NCBI GenBank assembly: GCA_944325035.1
Contig: CALUYM010000001.1
Coordinates: 310,001 to 374,000 of the forward strand
Reading direction: 5' to 3'
DNA length: 64,000 nt
Source: an uncultured Anaeroplasmataceae bacterium
GTDB taxonomy: Bacteria; Bacillota_I; Bacilli_A; Acholeplasmatales; Anaeroplasmataceae
Notes under the pieces: model-generated
Told to the model about the DNA's origin: nothing
Seen by the model: only the letters and a program-made list of their open reading frames with translations
The model's database searches: none
Made by a program: the position numbers and the translations under genes
Shown here: in pieces, positions 1 through 8,399 of the stretch
Layout: each line of letters opens with the position of its first letter
How positions within the stretch are numbered: position 1 is the stretch's first letter

Positions 1-553
1 AGTTATAATGGTAGTAGATCCAAGGCGATGTACATATTCAACACATTCGACTAAAAAATATAAGAAATATAGTTTTGGTAAGATAGATGAATTCTTAAAA
101 AAGAATGCAGAAATTCAGATGTTGAAATTGACTAATATACCCTAAATTGCACATATAGGAATAATGATTTGATTTGTTCTTTTGCTAATAAGTTATATCA
201 AAATAGAACTCCTGCAACTTTTATAAACAAAGCTTATGATGAAGTAGATGGTGTAAAAATAATAGGAATTGAAGATGTTGATGCATACATTAAAAAAACA
301 AAGCTGTTCAATTAAGAGATAACAAAAAAATTAATGTTAATACGAAATATCCATGTTATAACTTTGGAGAATCAAAAGGATTAGAATTTAAGAGAACATT
401 AATTTATCCTACTAACCAATGTGCGATTGGATTATTGACAAATTTAAAGAATTAAAAGATCAAAGTAAGTCAAAGTTATATGTTGCAATTACTCGTGCAT
501 TTGATAATGTTGTTATAGTGCGCAAGGATAAACAAAATGTGATTTACCTATGA
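1..553 (+). pseudogene. UvrD/PcrA-type helicase C-terminal remnant
   Basis: This is the decayed C-terminal part of a superfamily 1 DNA helicase, cut by the window edge. Conceptual translation gives helicase-like pieces in more than one frame. The first piece runs from base 2 to a stop near 144, and a second begins near 165 (NNDLICSFANKLY). The last contains KLYVAITRAFDNVVIV near 475-525, which matches the motif VI region (VALTRA-type) of UvrD-family enzymes. Stops and frame changes separate the pieces, so no working protein is made. It belongs with the other broken genes up to 5,600. The family call rests mainly on the VAITRA motif. Confidence 0.6.
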
Positions 554-598
554 TAAAATTATAAATTGGTATAAACGAAAGAAATATGTGTATGTCTA

Positions 599-1055
599 AT
601 GAAAAATATTGAGATTTCTATACTGACTGACAATGACGGATATGTTCTGTTAAAGTGTCTTACTTGTGGTGAAATATTTATGCTCAAGCCTTCTGATATT
701 GAAGAAGAAAGCAAGATAGATATCTGGTGCCCTAAGTGTGGACTTAAACATGATACTTATTTAGATGACGAAGTCTATGAATTGACAAATAGAATGGTAC
801 AGAATTATGTTACAGACATGTTAAATGTTTTTACAAAAAATATTAAGAAAATATTTAAAAAATAATAAGAATATAAAAGTTAAGACGAGAAAAATAACAA
901 AAAAGGAGCCAGAATTACCAATAAGTAGAAAAATTGGGGATTTTGAAATAAAGAATTATTGTTGTTGCGATATACAAGCGAAGATTAAGAGTATAAATAG
1001 TTTTGAGGGTGGTTACTGCCCATTTTGTGGAGAGATTTTAGATGGAAATAACTAA
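599..1055 (+). pseudogene. Zinc-ribbon protein split by a frameshift
   Basis: Two overlapping reading frames (599-865 and 825-1055) look like halves of one protein of about 150 residues. The first half carries CLTCGE and CPKCG, a four-cysteine zinc ribbon, followed by a helical stretch. The second carries YCCCD and YCPFCG, a second cysteine pair set. The frame changes around 848-858 within an A-rich tract, where slippage is likely. I recognise the arrangement as that of a TFIIB-like zinc-ribbon protein found on integrative elements, but its function is not known to me. It may be a true pseudogene, a sequencing slip or, less likely, programmed frameshifting. The gene downstream overlaps its end and is broken too. 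Confidence 0.55.
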
Positions 1056-1844
1056 AAATAACTTAGAAAAATTAGTAGAAAATTTAGAGTTTTAGTCTCT
1101 AATGTAATGAATGCGTATTTTCAAGAACAAGGGGATGCTTTGAAATAACTTATCAATTGCATTAATGAAACACCATTGATATATGATTATTTGCAAAGTA
1201 TATCTTATTATATTACTGTCTTAGAAGAAACTCTAGATAGTATTAATTCTTCTTATGGAAGAGAAGCTTTGAATTTAGATGCTAACAGTAAGCAAAGGGC
1301 ATATTTACTATATAAAATATTTGAGTATATTTTACATAAGAACATATCAACATATATTTTTGGATCACATTATACAAACGAAAATAAGTATCAAGACATG
1401 GCAAAATCATTTGGATATCGATTAGTATATCCGTTTGTTACTGAAATTGATGAATACATTAAAGATATTGCAACAGATATGGCTTTCGATGATGTAAATA
1501 AGTATAATATTAATAAAAATTGCTTTAGTGTTCAAGTTAACATAGCAGAACATGGTGGAACGGTTCATGCTGAACAAGAAAATGCTCTCAGAGTAGAGGA
1601 ATTAGAAAATACTATAAAAAAAGTCTCTAATATTATCGATAATTTAGATAATCAAGAATGGAAGTCAATACTTATTCAAAATCTTGATACTATAAAAAGT
1701 GAAATTCAAGAAAAAAAACCTAAAAAATTGAGTATCAATTCTTGTTTAAATACGATGAAATTTATAGCATCGTCTGTAGCGATGATACCAGATTTATCAT
1801 CTGGCATACAGATGATAGCAACATTATTAGGGATAACTATTTAA
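1042..1844 (+). pseudogene. Unknown protein, broken near its start
   Basis: The product is not recognised. An ATG at 1042 overlaps the end of the zinc-ribbon gene and opens MEITKNNLEKLVENL. The frame then shifts near 1085, continues as MNAYFQEQGDALK (ATG at 1107), hits TAA at 1146-1148, and resumes for a long open stretch of about 230 codons to 1844. The open part is helical, has a short motif HGGTVHAEQENA near its middle, a predicted coiled coil (VEELENTIKKVSNIIDNL), and a mildly hydrophobic C-terminus. If translation restarts, a TTG at 1176 could give a shortened 222-residue protein, but no good ribosome-binding site is seen there. I read it as a recently broken cargo gene of the mobile element. 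Confidence 0.5.
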
Positions 1845-1862
1845 ATGTGTTATATTATCTAT

Positions 1863-2314
1863 CTAACACTTTTCCAATATATATTCATAATTCTTTTTGA
1901 TTTGATATAGCAAAATTTCAGATTTATGTTCTTCAAAAAGCGCTCTTTCATTGATATCCTTTAAAGCCATAAGAATTTTAATTTCCATTTGCATAGTAAG
2001 TTTTCTTTTAGAAGAAGTAAATGGATTAGGTTCCTTGAATGTTTTTCCACAACCACAAAGAAAAACTCTACGATATAATTTAATGATTATTTTATCCTCG
2101 ATAGCAGAAGAATGATTAATTGTTTGAAAGCACTAGTTTCTTAATTTATATTCACCAATTGTACCACAATAATGGCAACATAAAGTGACGTCTTTAAATA
2201 ACTTTAATTTTATGATATGATTATTTGTACTCGGGTCATATATTTCATTGCGATTTGCTAGATCGATGTTTTTATAGGGCCTAAGTACAATCTATGGATA
2301 TCTTCTTTATCCAT
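1863..2314 (-). pseudogene. ISL3-family transposase N-terminal remnant
   Basis: Translating the minus strand from the ATG at 2314 gives MDKEDIHRLY, then, after a frame change, a segment with CCHYCGTIGEY, an internal stop, and a segment with LYRRVFLCGCGKTFKEPNPF. The paired CxxC and CxCG motifs followed by KTFxExNPF are the N-terminal zinc-binding head of ISL3-family transposases. The reading ends at 1863 without the catalytic DDE domain. The gene therefore carries at least one frameshift, one internal stop and a large deletion. I could not identify terminal inverted repeats. It shows that an insertion sequence once landed here and decayed. Confidence 0.65.
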
Positions 2315-2422
2315 AAAAAAAAACTCCCTTGATTATGGTTTCTAGGCAATTCCATTATATCAAAGAAGGTTTTTATTTTTTATCAATTATAAATCTATTA
2401 TTTTAAATATTATTTATAAAGG

Positions 2423-2443
2423 GGCTGTAAATTCAGCCTTTTT
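2423..2443. terminator. Intrinsic terminator after the small minus-strand ORF
   Basis: The stem GGCTG/CAGCC (2423-2427 and 2434-2438) with a six-base loop is flanked by A and T runs, so it could act in both directions. It lies directly after the stop of the 31-residue minus-strand ORF. The T-run is better on the plus strand, where no gene precedes it. Confidence 0.5.
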
Positions 2444-2444
2444 A

Positions 2445-2540
2445 TTATTTAAATAGTAAATGCTGAACTAGCATTGTAATTATTTCAGCAATGCTAGAAC
2501 ATATTATTTCTAACATTAACTTTTTAATAAAGCTTTTCAT
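2445..2540 (-). CDS. Possible 31-residue hydrophobic peptide
   Basis: A short ORF on the minus strand starts at ATG 2540 and ends at TAA 2445-2447. An unusually good ribosome-binding site (AAAAGGAGAG) sits seven bases before the start. The peptide begins MKSFIKKLMLEI, continues through a hydrophobic core with C, I, A, L and V residues, and ends in LLFK, so it looks like a single amphipathic or membrane-associated helix with a basic N-terminus. A hairpin terminator follows at once. This layout fits type I toxin peptides or leaderless bacteriocin-like peptides on mobile elements. I do not see the signature of a named family such as Fst, so no function is assigned. No promoter was clear. Confidence 0.4.
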   Translation of the reverse strand: MKSFIKKLMLEIICSSIAEIITMLVQHLLFK

Positions 2541-2712
2541 ATAATCACTCTCCTTTTATTAAATATATAGTTTTTTAGATTCTTGGCTCAGTATTTTTTT
2601 ATATCGCTAATACCTAAAATCAAATTTTTTTTCAAATTTTATTTTTTATGTTTTTACGTGTCTATATATGGAAAAGATATAATGTAAGTATGAAGAAGGG
2701 ATAATTGATAAC

Positions 2713-3624
2713 ATGAAATATAAAGTAGGAGAAGACAATTTAGTTTATATAGATTCATCTAATTGGAGACAACTATATGAGTTGCTAGATGAATTTTCTT
2801 TAGTTCCTGAAGAAATTTGTTCTATATTAAAATGCGATAGAAAATATGTGCAAAGAATTACTGATTAGATACCACATTTGTTTTTAATTCCTAAAATAAG
2901 ACAAATTTTACTGCAAAACGTAAATGCCTCACCTTTCTAACCGAATATTATGTTTGAGGGCAATTATTTGTTTTTAAGAAATTTTTATTTCTTTAGTAAG
3001 AAAGCTTTCCAGGAATGGCTTGAAAATAAAGCTATCTATTTGTGTGAATCTTTATTTATAGATTTAACATGGTTTTTTAAAGGATCTATAAATGATGAAA
3101 TTGTAAATGCTTATGATTGCATTAGACATTATGAAAAAGTAGCACCTAAGTTTCTTTCATCTGAAGAAAGGGAACAATGGTATAAAAACCAAAGGGGAGA
3201 ATATAGAGCAAGCTAAAAACATATTGGCATCTTCATTGAATGAAGAGGTGTAAAAATACTTAATATATTTTTAGCAGATAAGTTTAAAAAATATGATTTT
3301 ACTGTGGAAAATAAAGTTTTTATGCCTCAAATTGAGAAGAAAATAGACTTAAAATTTAATACAAATAATTTATTTAGTGGCAAGATGTCTTTATATACAG
3401 TAGAAGAATTAGCTGATGGTAAGAGTAGGAAAATGGGATATATTAATGGTTATAGAGCTGGAGCTATAAAGGTAAAATTAGGAAATCAAAATTCAAAGGT
3501 TTTATTTGGTATCATTAATACGATAAATGCTTTTAAAATACCAGTTTTATGTAGTTGTATTGAATTAAAGAATATATTTGATTCTAATGAAATTATTGAA
3601 CTTATTAATAGACAATTTGATTGA
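2713..3624 (+). pseudogene. Unknown element-borne gene with four in-frame stops
   Basis: One reading frame stays coherent from ATG 2713 to TGA 3622-3624 (about 300 codons) but is cut by TAG at 2866, TAA at 2938, TAA at 3214 and TGA at 3241. The parts read as one acidic-to-mixed soluble protein: an N-terminal section (VPEEICSILKCDRKYVQRI) that looks like a helix-turn-helix, a middle with aromatic residues, and a C-terminal alpha/beta section. A TATAAT box near 2679 and a GAAGGG site precede the start. The product is not recognised; position beside topB suggests a plasmid or conjugative-element gene. Loss by point mutation without frameshifts implies fairly recent decay. Confidence 0.5.
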
Positions 3625-3768
3625 AACTTGATTTGGTAGATAGACACAGTGAGGGAGGATTGTGCGAGAAATTTTAAATTATATTGAGTATAATTTAAAT
3701 GTAGAATAGTGATTTATGATGACTAAGAAATATAATACAGTTTTTGTTCTTTATGCTATGAAGATTTA

Positions 3769-3981
3769 GTGATTATGCATGGAATATGTTCATTTGTTGT
3801 AGTTGAAAATAATTGCAAAAAATGCTATGTCAAAGGCAGTGATTTGTCAGAAGTAATGCAGTGGGATAAAATAGGTGCGATAGAAAGGCCTGATCCAGAA
3901 ACTGGTGAATATAGGCAATTGTGGCAGTCTGTAGATGCAGGATTAAACTGTAAACTAGCCAGAAATGGGGAGTTATATTAA
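3769..3981 (+). pseudogene. Small unknown ORF, probably the tail of a broken gene
   Basis: This open stretch of about 70 codons encodes a soluble segment with NNCKKCYVKG and a charged middle (ERPDPETGEYRQ), and ends in ARNGELY. It has no convincing start or ribosome-binding site. Its TAA overlaps the ATG of the broken topoisomerase gene at 3981, the kind of tight coupling expected in an element operon, so it is most likely the 3' end of a decayed gene that preceded topB. The product is not recognised. Confidence 0.35.
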
Positions 3982-5469
3982 TGAAATCGTTGATTATTGC
4001 AGAAAAAAGTTCCTTGGCAAAAAACATTGTTGAAGCAATCAAATTTTTAGATGAACATGTGCCTTCACAAAAGGTATTATTGGGGATTATTTTTGAGTCT
4101 GAATCTTATGTTTTTGCTGCTAGATGACATTTATACCAATTAAAATATATCGAGGATTATACAGGGATTAGATCTTGGAAAGAGTTGGCATTACCATATT
4201 TTCTAGCTCAATTTGGACGGAAGTAAGCTTGTGCTGCTAAAGATTACATAAAAATAATCCAATCACAGCTCTCAAGAACAGATATTGATATAATTATTAA
4301 TGCTGGAGTTGCTAGATGAAAAGAATAATATTTAATACGTGAAATTTTGTTCAAGCTTGGAAATAAAAAGAAAGTTAAAAGGCTATGGATGCCATCTCAA
4401 ATGCCAGAAGCAATTGCGGCAGCTTTAAAATGTATGGCTTGATTCGGAGGATGATAGATTATTTGAAGAAACATTAGCAAGAGCAATCTCAGATTGGTGT
4501 TATGGGATGAATTACACCATGTTTGCAATTATAAAAAATAGCGGTTCATTGCTTAGAGTTGGTAAAGTTGTTTCAACAATTGTTCGTATCATTAAAGAAA
4601 GAGGTGAAGAAATTAATTTATTTGTTCTAGAATTGTATTATACCGTTGAGTCAAATACGACTATTGGTGGATAACAGTTACATTTGGAACATGATATGGA
4701 CTTTCAAAAAAGTGAGTTAAATGAAGCTAATATTTTAGTTCAAACTTTAAATCAAATGACGGGAATTGTAAGTGATATGGCTACAAAAGATGTGACAGTA
4801 CGACCACCAAGATTATTTTCATTATCAAAACTACAAAATTATATGAGCAATAAGTATAACTGGCCAGCTAGTAAAACATTAAATAAATTGGAAGAATTAT
4901 ATTTGAATAAGTATGTAGCATATCTAAGAACAAATACATAATTTTTGCCTGAAGGAGAGAAAGAAAAAGTTGAAAGAATAATTGGACACTTTAGACAAAA
5001 CGGTTATGATGTTCTAGCAAAACCCGATGATAAAATTTTTGATGATTTCAAAATTAAGGATTATGGAGCGATAATTCCTAAAATTAATTTTCCTGAGGAA
5101 GAGATATTAGATGAAAGCAAACGTTTATTATATGATTCAATAAAAAATAGATTGTTGGCATATTTTCGTAAAGAACCAAGAGTTGTAACATAAGTAGAAA
5201 TGACTGTTAGCTTTGAAGATATTGATGACATCATTATAAAAGGTCATACGGTTAAATCTAAAGGTTTGGCAAAATTTGATTCTCATAAAATTGTTAAAGA
5301 TATAGAAATACTAGGCCTAAATATAGGGGGTATGGTAAAACCTAATTTTAGAGTAGTCGAATATGAGACAGTCGCTAAGAAATATTACACTGTTGAGATA
5401 CTTAATAATTACTTAGAAAATCCATTAAAGAAAAGCAAAGGTAAACAGATGCAGCTATCATATATGTAA
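3981..5469 (+). pseudogene. topB: DNA topoisomerase III (TopB), multiply broken
   Basis: These are remains of a type IA topoisomerase, an enzyme that cuts and passes single DNA strands and is common on plasmids and conjugative elements. The start MKSLIIAEKSSLAKNIVEAI is the TOPRIM N-terminus. Later pieces include DIDIIINAG, VKRLWMPSQMPEAI and the active-site region LNKYVAYLRTNT followed by FLPEGEKEKV. The usual proline before the RTxT stretch is leucine here. Stops occur at 4125 and several later places, and the frame shifts near 4430. After NNYLENPLKKSKG the similarity ends abruptly near 5,440, where the sequence joins a fragment of hsdS on the opposite strand. No active enzyme can be made. 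Confidence 0.75.
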
Positions 5470-5590
5470 TAAATGAAGCTTCTTCATGATCGAAATCTGA
5501 GGATGTTTTCCCTGATAAACTAGTAAATGTTGTTTCTACTTCCCCCAACTTACGCTGTTCCCAAGAAATATTTATAATGTTATTTAACAT
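5402..5590 (-). pseudogene. hsdS: Type I restriction specificity subunit (HsdS) fragment
   Basis: On the minus strand the reading from ATG 5590 includes SWEQRKLGEV, then TSLSGKTSSDFDHEEASFITYM. This is the typical start of a target-recognition domain in HsdS, the subunit that chooses the DNA site of type I restriction-modification systems. After ITYM, near base 5,460, the similarity stops and the sequence becomes the reverse complement of the topB remnant. Only about 45 HsdS residues remain, so it is inactive alone. Such stubs can be leftovers of recombining specificity cassettes, but no other hsd gene lies in the window. Confidence 0.6.
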
Positions 5591-5751
5591 TCATAATAAA
5601 TACCTTTACATATAAAATGATGTTAAAAATAAAAAAATTTACAAAAGTATATTTATTAAATATACTTATAAAGTGTAACTAATAAAGAATAATTACAATT
5701 AAAATAAAAAAAAATAGATTTATAATTAATTAAATATTTTTTAATTGTATC

Positions 5752-5780
5752 TTGACATATACATTTAGATAGTTTAAAAT
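5752..5780 (+). promoter_or_regulatory. Sigma-A promoter of the rplU operon
   Basis: A perfect TTGACA (5752-5757) and TAAAAT (5775-5780) are separated by 17 bases. Transcription would start near 5787, giving a leader of about 90 bases before rplU. Confidence 0.8.
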
Positions 5781-5796
5781 TATTATGTTGTAACAT

Positions 5797-5846
5797 GCAC
5801 CACTTAGAACAGGTTATAAATACTATAATGTTACCTGTATAGTGTG
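5797..5846 (+). ncRNA. Structured rplU leader (L21-leader-like)
   Basis: Between promoter and rplU lies a stem-loop: ACAGGT (5809-5814) pairs with ACCTGT (5833-5838), extended outward by CACT/AGTG around 5801 and 5841. Firmicute rplU genes often carry an L21 leader RNA thought to bind L21 for feedback control. The position and shape fit, but a covariance-model match was not tested. Confidence 0.45.
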
Positions 5847-5875
5847 TCTTAAAAATTTTCAGGAGGTGTAACGAC

Positions 5876-6187
5876 ATGTATGCAATAATTGAAACTGGTG
5901 GAAAACAAGTTAAAGTTGAAGCTGGACAAAGTATTTTCGTTGAATTATTAAACGATGCAGTAGTTGGTGAATCTTATACATTTGATAAGGTATTATTCAT
6001 CGGAGGAGAAAAGAACGAAATTGGTGCTCCTTACGTTAAAGGTGCTACTGTAACTGCTAAGGTTGAAAAGAATGGTAGAGCTAAGAAGATTATTATCTTC
6101 AAGTATCGTCCTAAGAAAAAGTCTCGTACTAAGAAGGGACATCGTCAATCTTATACTAAGCTTACTATTGAATCTATTAACGCTTAA
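5876..6187 (+). CDS. rplU: 50S ribosomal protein L21
   Basis: This 103-residue protein of the large ribosomal subunit binds 23S rRNA. The opening [11 protein letters not shown] and the basic C-terminal [17 protein letters not shown] are diagnostic, and the length is the family norm. The start is set by AGGAGGTG (5861-5868) seven bases upstream. It leads the rplU-prp-rpmA operon, the standard Firmicute order. Regulation is likely through the strong promoter and the leader hairpin. Nothing looks unusual. Confidence 0.97.
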   Translation: MYAIIETGGKQVKVEAGQSIFVELLNDAVVGESYTFDKVLFIGGEKNEIGAPYVKGATVTAKVEKNGRAKKIIIFKYRPKKKSRTKKGHRQSYTKLTIESINA

Positions 6188-6192
6188 TCTAT

Positions 6193-6504
6193 ATGATTAA
6201 ATATAAGATTATTAAAAATAATCTAGATTATAAAATTGAGGTCAAAGGACATGCTAATCAAAATCCTTATGGATCAGATATTGTATGTGCTAGTGTCTCA
6301 ACAATGCTTGTCTTGACAATTAATTTGTTAGAAAAGTTAGGCCTTAATTGTTGCAACGTCTCAAAGCCAATCTTTGAGGAAGGCTATGCTTTAATTCATA
6401 TTAATATGACAAATGACACAGCAATCAAAATTCTTGATAATTTACAAGAATCTCTTGATATGTTAAAATTAACATATCCTAAGAATATAAAATCTGAAAA
6501 ATAG
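6193..6504 (+). CDS. prp: Ribosomal-processing cysteine protease Prp
   Basis: This 103-residue protein is the cysteine protease that trims the N-terminal extension of ribosomal protein L27. The catalytic pair is visible: the histidine in VKGHANQNPYGSD and the cysteine in DIVCASVS about a dozen residues later. It sits five bases after rplU and just before rpmA, the conserved Firmicute order. The rpmA product here carries the extension Prp would cut, which supports the call. Older names for the family are YsxB and DUF464. Confidence 0.93.
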   Translation: MIKYKIIKNNLDYKIEVKGHANQNPYGSDIVCASVSTMLVLTINLLEKLGLNCCNVSKPIFEEGYALIHINMTNDTAIKILDNLQESLDMLKLTYPKNIKSEK

Positions 6505-6516
6505 GAGGTACCTACC

Positions 6517-6798
6517 ATGTTGTTTTTAAATATTCAAGCATTTGCATCTAAAAAAGGTGTTGGTTCCACTAAGAACGGACGTGATTCAGAATCAAAACGT
6601 CTTGGTGCAAAGAAATCTGATGGTGAATTTGCCACTGCTGGTTCAATTATTTATCGTCAAAGAGGAACTAAAATTTTCCCAGGCAATAATGTAGGAATCG
6701 GTGGAGACGATACTTTATTTGCTAAAGTTGCTGGAATCGTTAAGTTTGAACGTAAAGGCCGCGATAAAAAACAAGTATCAGTTTACCCATTACAATAA
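6517..6798 (+). CDS. rpmA: 50S ribosomal protein L27 with cleavable extension
   Basis: This 93-residue protein of the peptidyl-transferase side of the large subunit has the core [20 protein letters not shown]. It begins with the short extension MLFLNIQAF before ASKKG, which in Firmicutes is cut by Prp so that the mature N-terminus can reach the active site. The extension differs slightly from the common LQFF-type cutting site (here IQAF). AGGAGG lies ten bases before ATG 6517. A strong terminator follows and ends the operon. Confidence 0.96.
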   Translation: MLFLNIQAFASKKGVGSTKNGRDSESKRLGAKKSDGEFATAGSIIYRQRGTKIFPGNNVGIGGDDTLFAKVAGIVKFERKGRDKKQVSVYPLQ

Positions 6799-6806
6799 TA
6801 AAAAAG

Positions 6807-6830
6807 CCCACGTTCGTGGGTGTTTTTTTT
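6807..6830 (+). terminator. Rho-independent terminator after rpmA
   Basis: CCCAC (6807-6811) and GTGGG (6816-6820) form a short stem with a four-base loop, followed by eight T from 6823. Confidence 0.85.
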
Positions 6831-6881
6831 GTGATAAAATGCATTGAATGGTCACTAGACTATTCAGAAAGGAGAATGCCT

Positions 6882-8162
6882 ATGTTTATCGATGAGGTCA
6901 AAGTTGAACTAACTGCGGGAAAAGGTGGAAACGGAATCGTTGCCTATCGCCGTGAATTAAAAATTGAAAAAGGTGGACCATATGGTGGAAATGGTGGAGC
7001 AGGTGGTTCAATTATCTTTATTGGAGATAAGAATTTATCGACATTACTTGATTTAAGATACAATCGTATAATTAAGGGTAAAGATGGTGAAAACGGTCGA
7101 ACTAAGGGAATGTATGGAAAATGCGCTGATGATACTTATATTCGAGTTCCATTAGGTACAACAATTTTTGATGATGATACAAAATTAGTTATTGCTGATA
7201 TCACACGTGATGGACAAGAAGCTATTATTTGTAAAGGTGGTCGTGGTGGCCGCGGCAATATGGCTTTTGCTACGGGAATTAACAAATGTCCTGATTTTGC
7301 CGAAAAAGGTGAACCAGGGGAACATCGTTACATTCGTTGTGAGTTAAAAGTATTAGCTGACTGTGGACTAGTAGGTTTCCCAAGTGTTGGTAAATCAACA
7401 TTAATCAGTGCTGTATCCGCAGCTAGACCTAAAATAGCTGCTTACCATTTTACAACCTTAAATCCTAATTTAGGTATGGTAGAAGTACCAGATGGAAGAA
7501 GTTTTGTAATGGCCGATTTACCTGGTATTATTGAAGGAGCTAGCCAAGGAGCTGGTTTAGGACTTCAATTTTTACGTCATATCGAAAGATGTCGTGTTAT
7601 TGTTCATGTCATTGATATGGCTGGAGTAGATGGAAGAGATCCATACCAAGATTATCTTACTATTAATCAGGAATTAAAAGAATACAAAATGAATTTATCA
7701 CTTCGTCCACAAATTGTCGTTGCCAATAAGATGGATTTACCAGAAGCAAAAGAAAACTTACAAAGATTTAAAGAACTTCTTCCAGAAGTTGATATCTTAC
7801 CAATTAGTGCACTTACTAAAGAACATTTAAATGAACTTTTATATAAAATAGCTGATTTATTAGCTGTTACTCCAGATTTCTCATTGGTTGAAGCAGATGA
7901 GATAAATGAAGTCGTAACTTATAAATTTGAAGAAGAAGAAAAACCATTTAAAATTCGCCGTGATAGTGATGGATTATTTGTGGTTGAAGGTGAAAAACTT
8001 AAGAAATTATTTGATATGACAAATATTGAAAATGATTCAGCAATGCGTCGTTTTGCTCGTCAGTTACGAACTATGGGTGTTGATGATGAGTTACGCCGTT
8101 TAGGTGTTAAGAACGGTGATATTGTAAAAATATTCAGTTATGCTTTTGAATTTATAGATTAA
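6882..8162 (+). CDS. obg: GTPase Obg/CgtA
   Basis: A 426-residue essential GTPase of ribosome assembly and stress response. The glycine-rich Obg fold (MFIDEVKVELTAGKGGNG to about residue 158) is followed by the G domain with GFPSVGKST, DLPGIIEGA and NKMD, then a C-terminal OCT domain. I chose ATG 6882 because GAAAGGAG lies seven bases before it and because Obg proteins start MF(I/V)D. An ATG at 6876 is too close to that site, and longer readings run into the rpmA terminator. In B. subtilis obg follows spo0B near rpmA; here it follows rpmA directly. A long hairpin terminator closes it. Confidence 0.95.
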   Translation: MFIDEVKVELTAGKGGNGIVAYRRELKIEKGGPYGGNGGAGGSIIFIGDKNLSTLLDLRYNRIIKGKDGENGRTKGMYGKCADDTYIRVPLGTTIFDDDTKLVIADITRDGQEAIICKGGRGGRGNMAFATGINKCPDFAEKGEPGEHRYIRCELKVLADCGLVGFPSVGKSTLISAVSAARPKIAAYHFTTLNPNLGMVEVPDGRSFVMADLPGIIEGASQGAGLGLQFLRHIERCRVIVHVIDMAGVDGRDPYQDYLTINQELKEYKMNLSLRPQIVVANKMDLPEAKENLQRFKELLPEVDILPISALTKEHLNELLYKIADLLAVTPDFSLVEADEINEVVTYKFEEEEKPFKIRRDSDGLFVVEGEKLKKLFDMTNIENDSAMRRFARQLRTMGVDDELRRLGVKNGDIVKIFSYAFEFID

Positions 8163-8165
8163 CAT

Positions 8166-8226
8166 AAAAGACTGTGAAAATATTTAAATGAGTTTAAATA
8201 CTTACTTAAATACACAGTCTTTTTTT
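8166..8226 (+). terminator. Terminator after obg
   Basis: AAAAGACTGTG (8166-8176) pairs with CACAGTCTTTT (8213 onward) and runs into a T-run. The loop of about 36 bases holds a second AT-rich inverted repeat. Confidence 0.8.
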
Positions 8227-8399
8227 ACTAGTATATCTATAAAAAAATTTTATAAATAGTACAACGTCTAAAAGAATATTAAACAAAAATCTGATTAAAC
8301 TAATAGTATATTAAAAAACTTGCAAAATTAACAAAAAGTTGTAAAATATATTTGCTTAAGGTACCCGGTTTGGGACTAAAAAGAAAGGAAAAAATTAAT

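Noticed and set aside
1-5600. TGA read as tryptophan (Mollicutes code 4) to explain stops in the element
   Set aside because: The broken genes also contain TAA and TAG and frameshifts, while real genes such as the sepF-like one end in TGA.
8355-8390. A GC-richer patch (GGTACCC...TTTGGGAC) and an A-rich tail before the ECF gene, suggestive of a preQ1-I riboswitch
   Set aside because: The order of the G and C runs is the reverse of the preQ1-I pattern and no pseudoknot pairing could be drawn, so no riboswitch is called.
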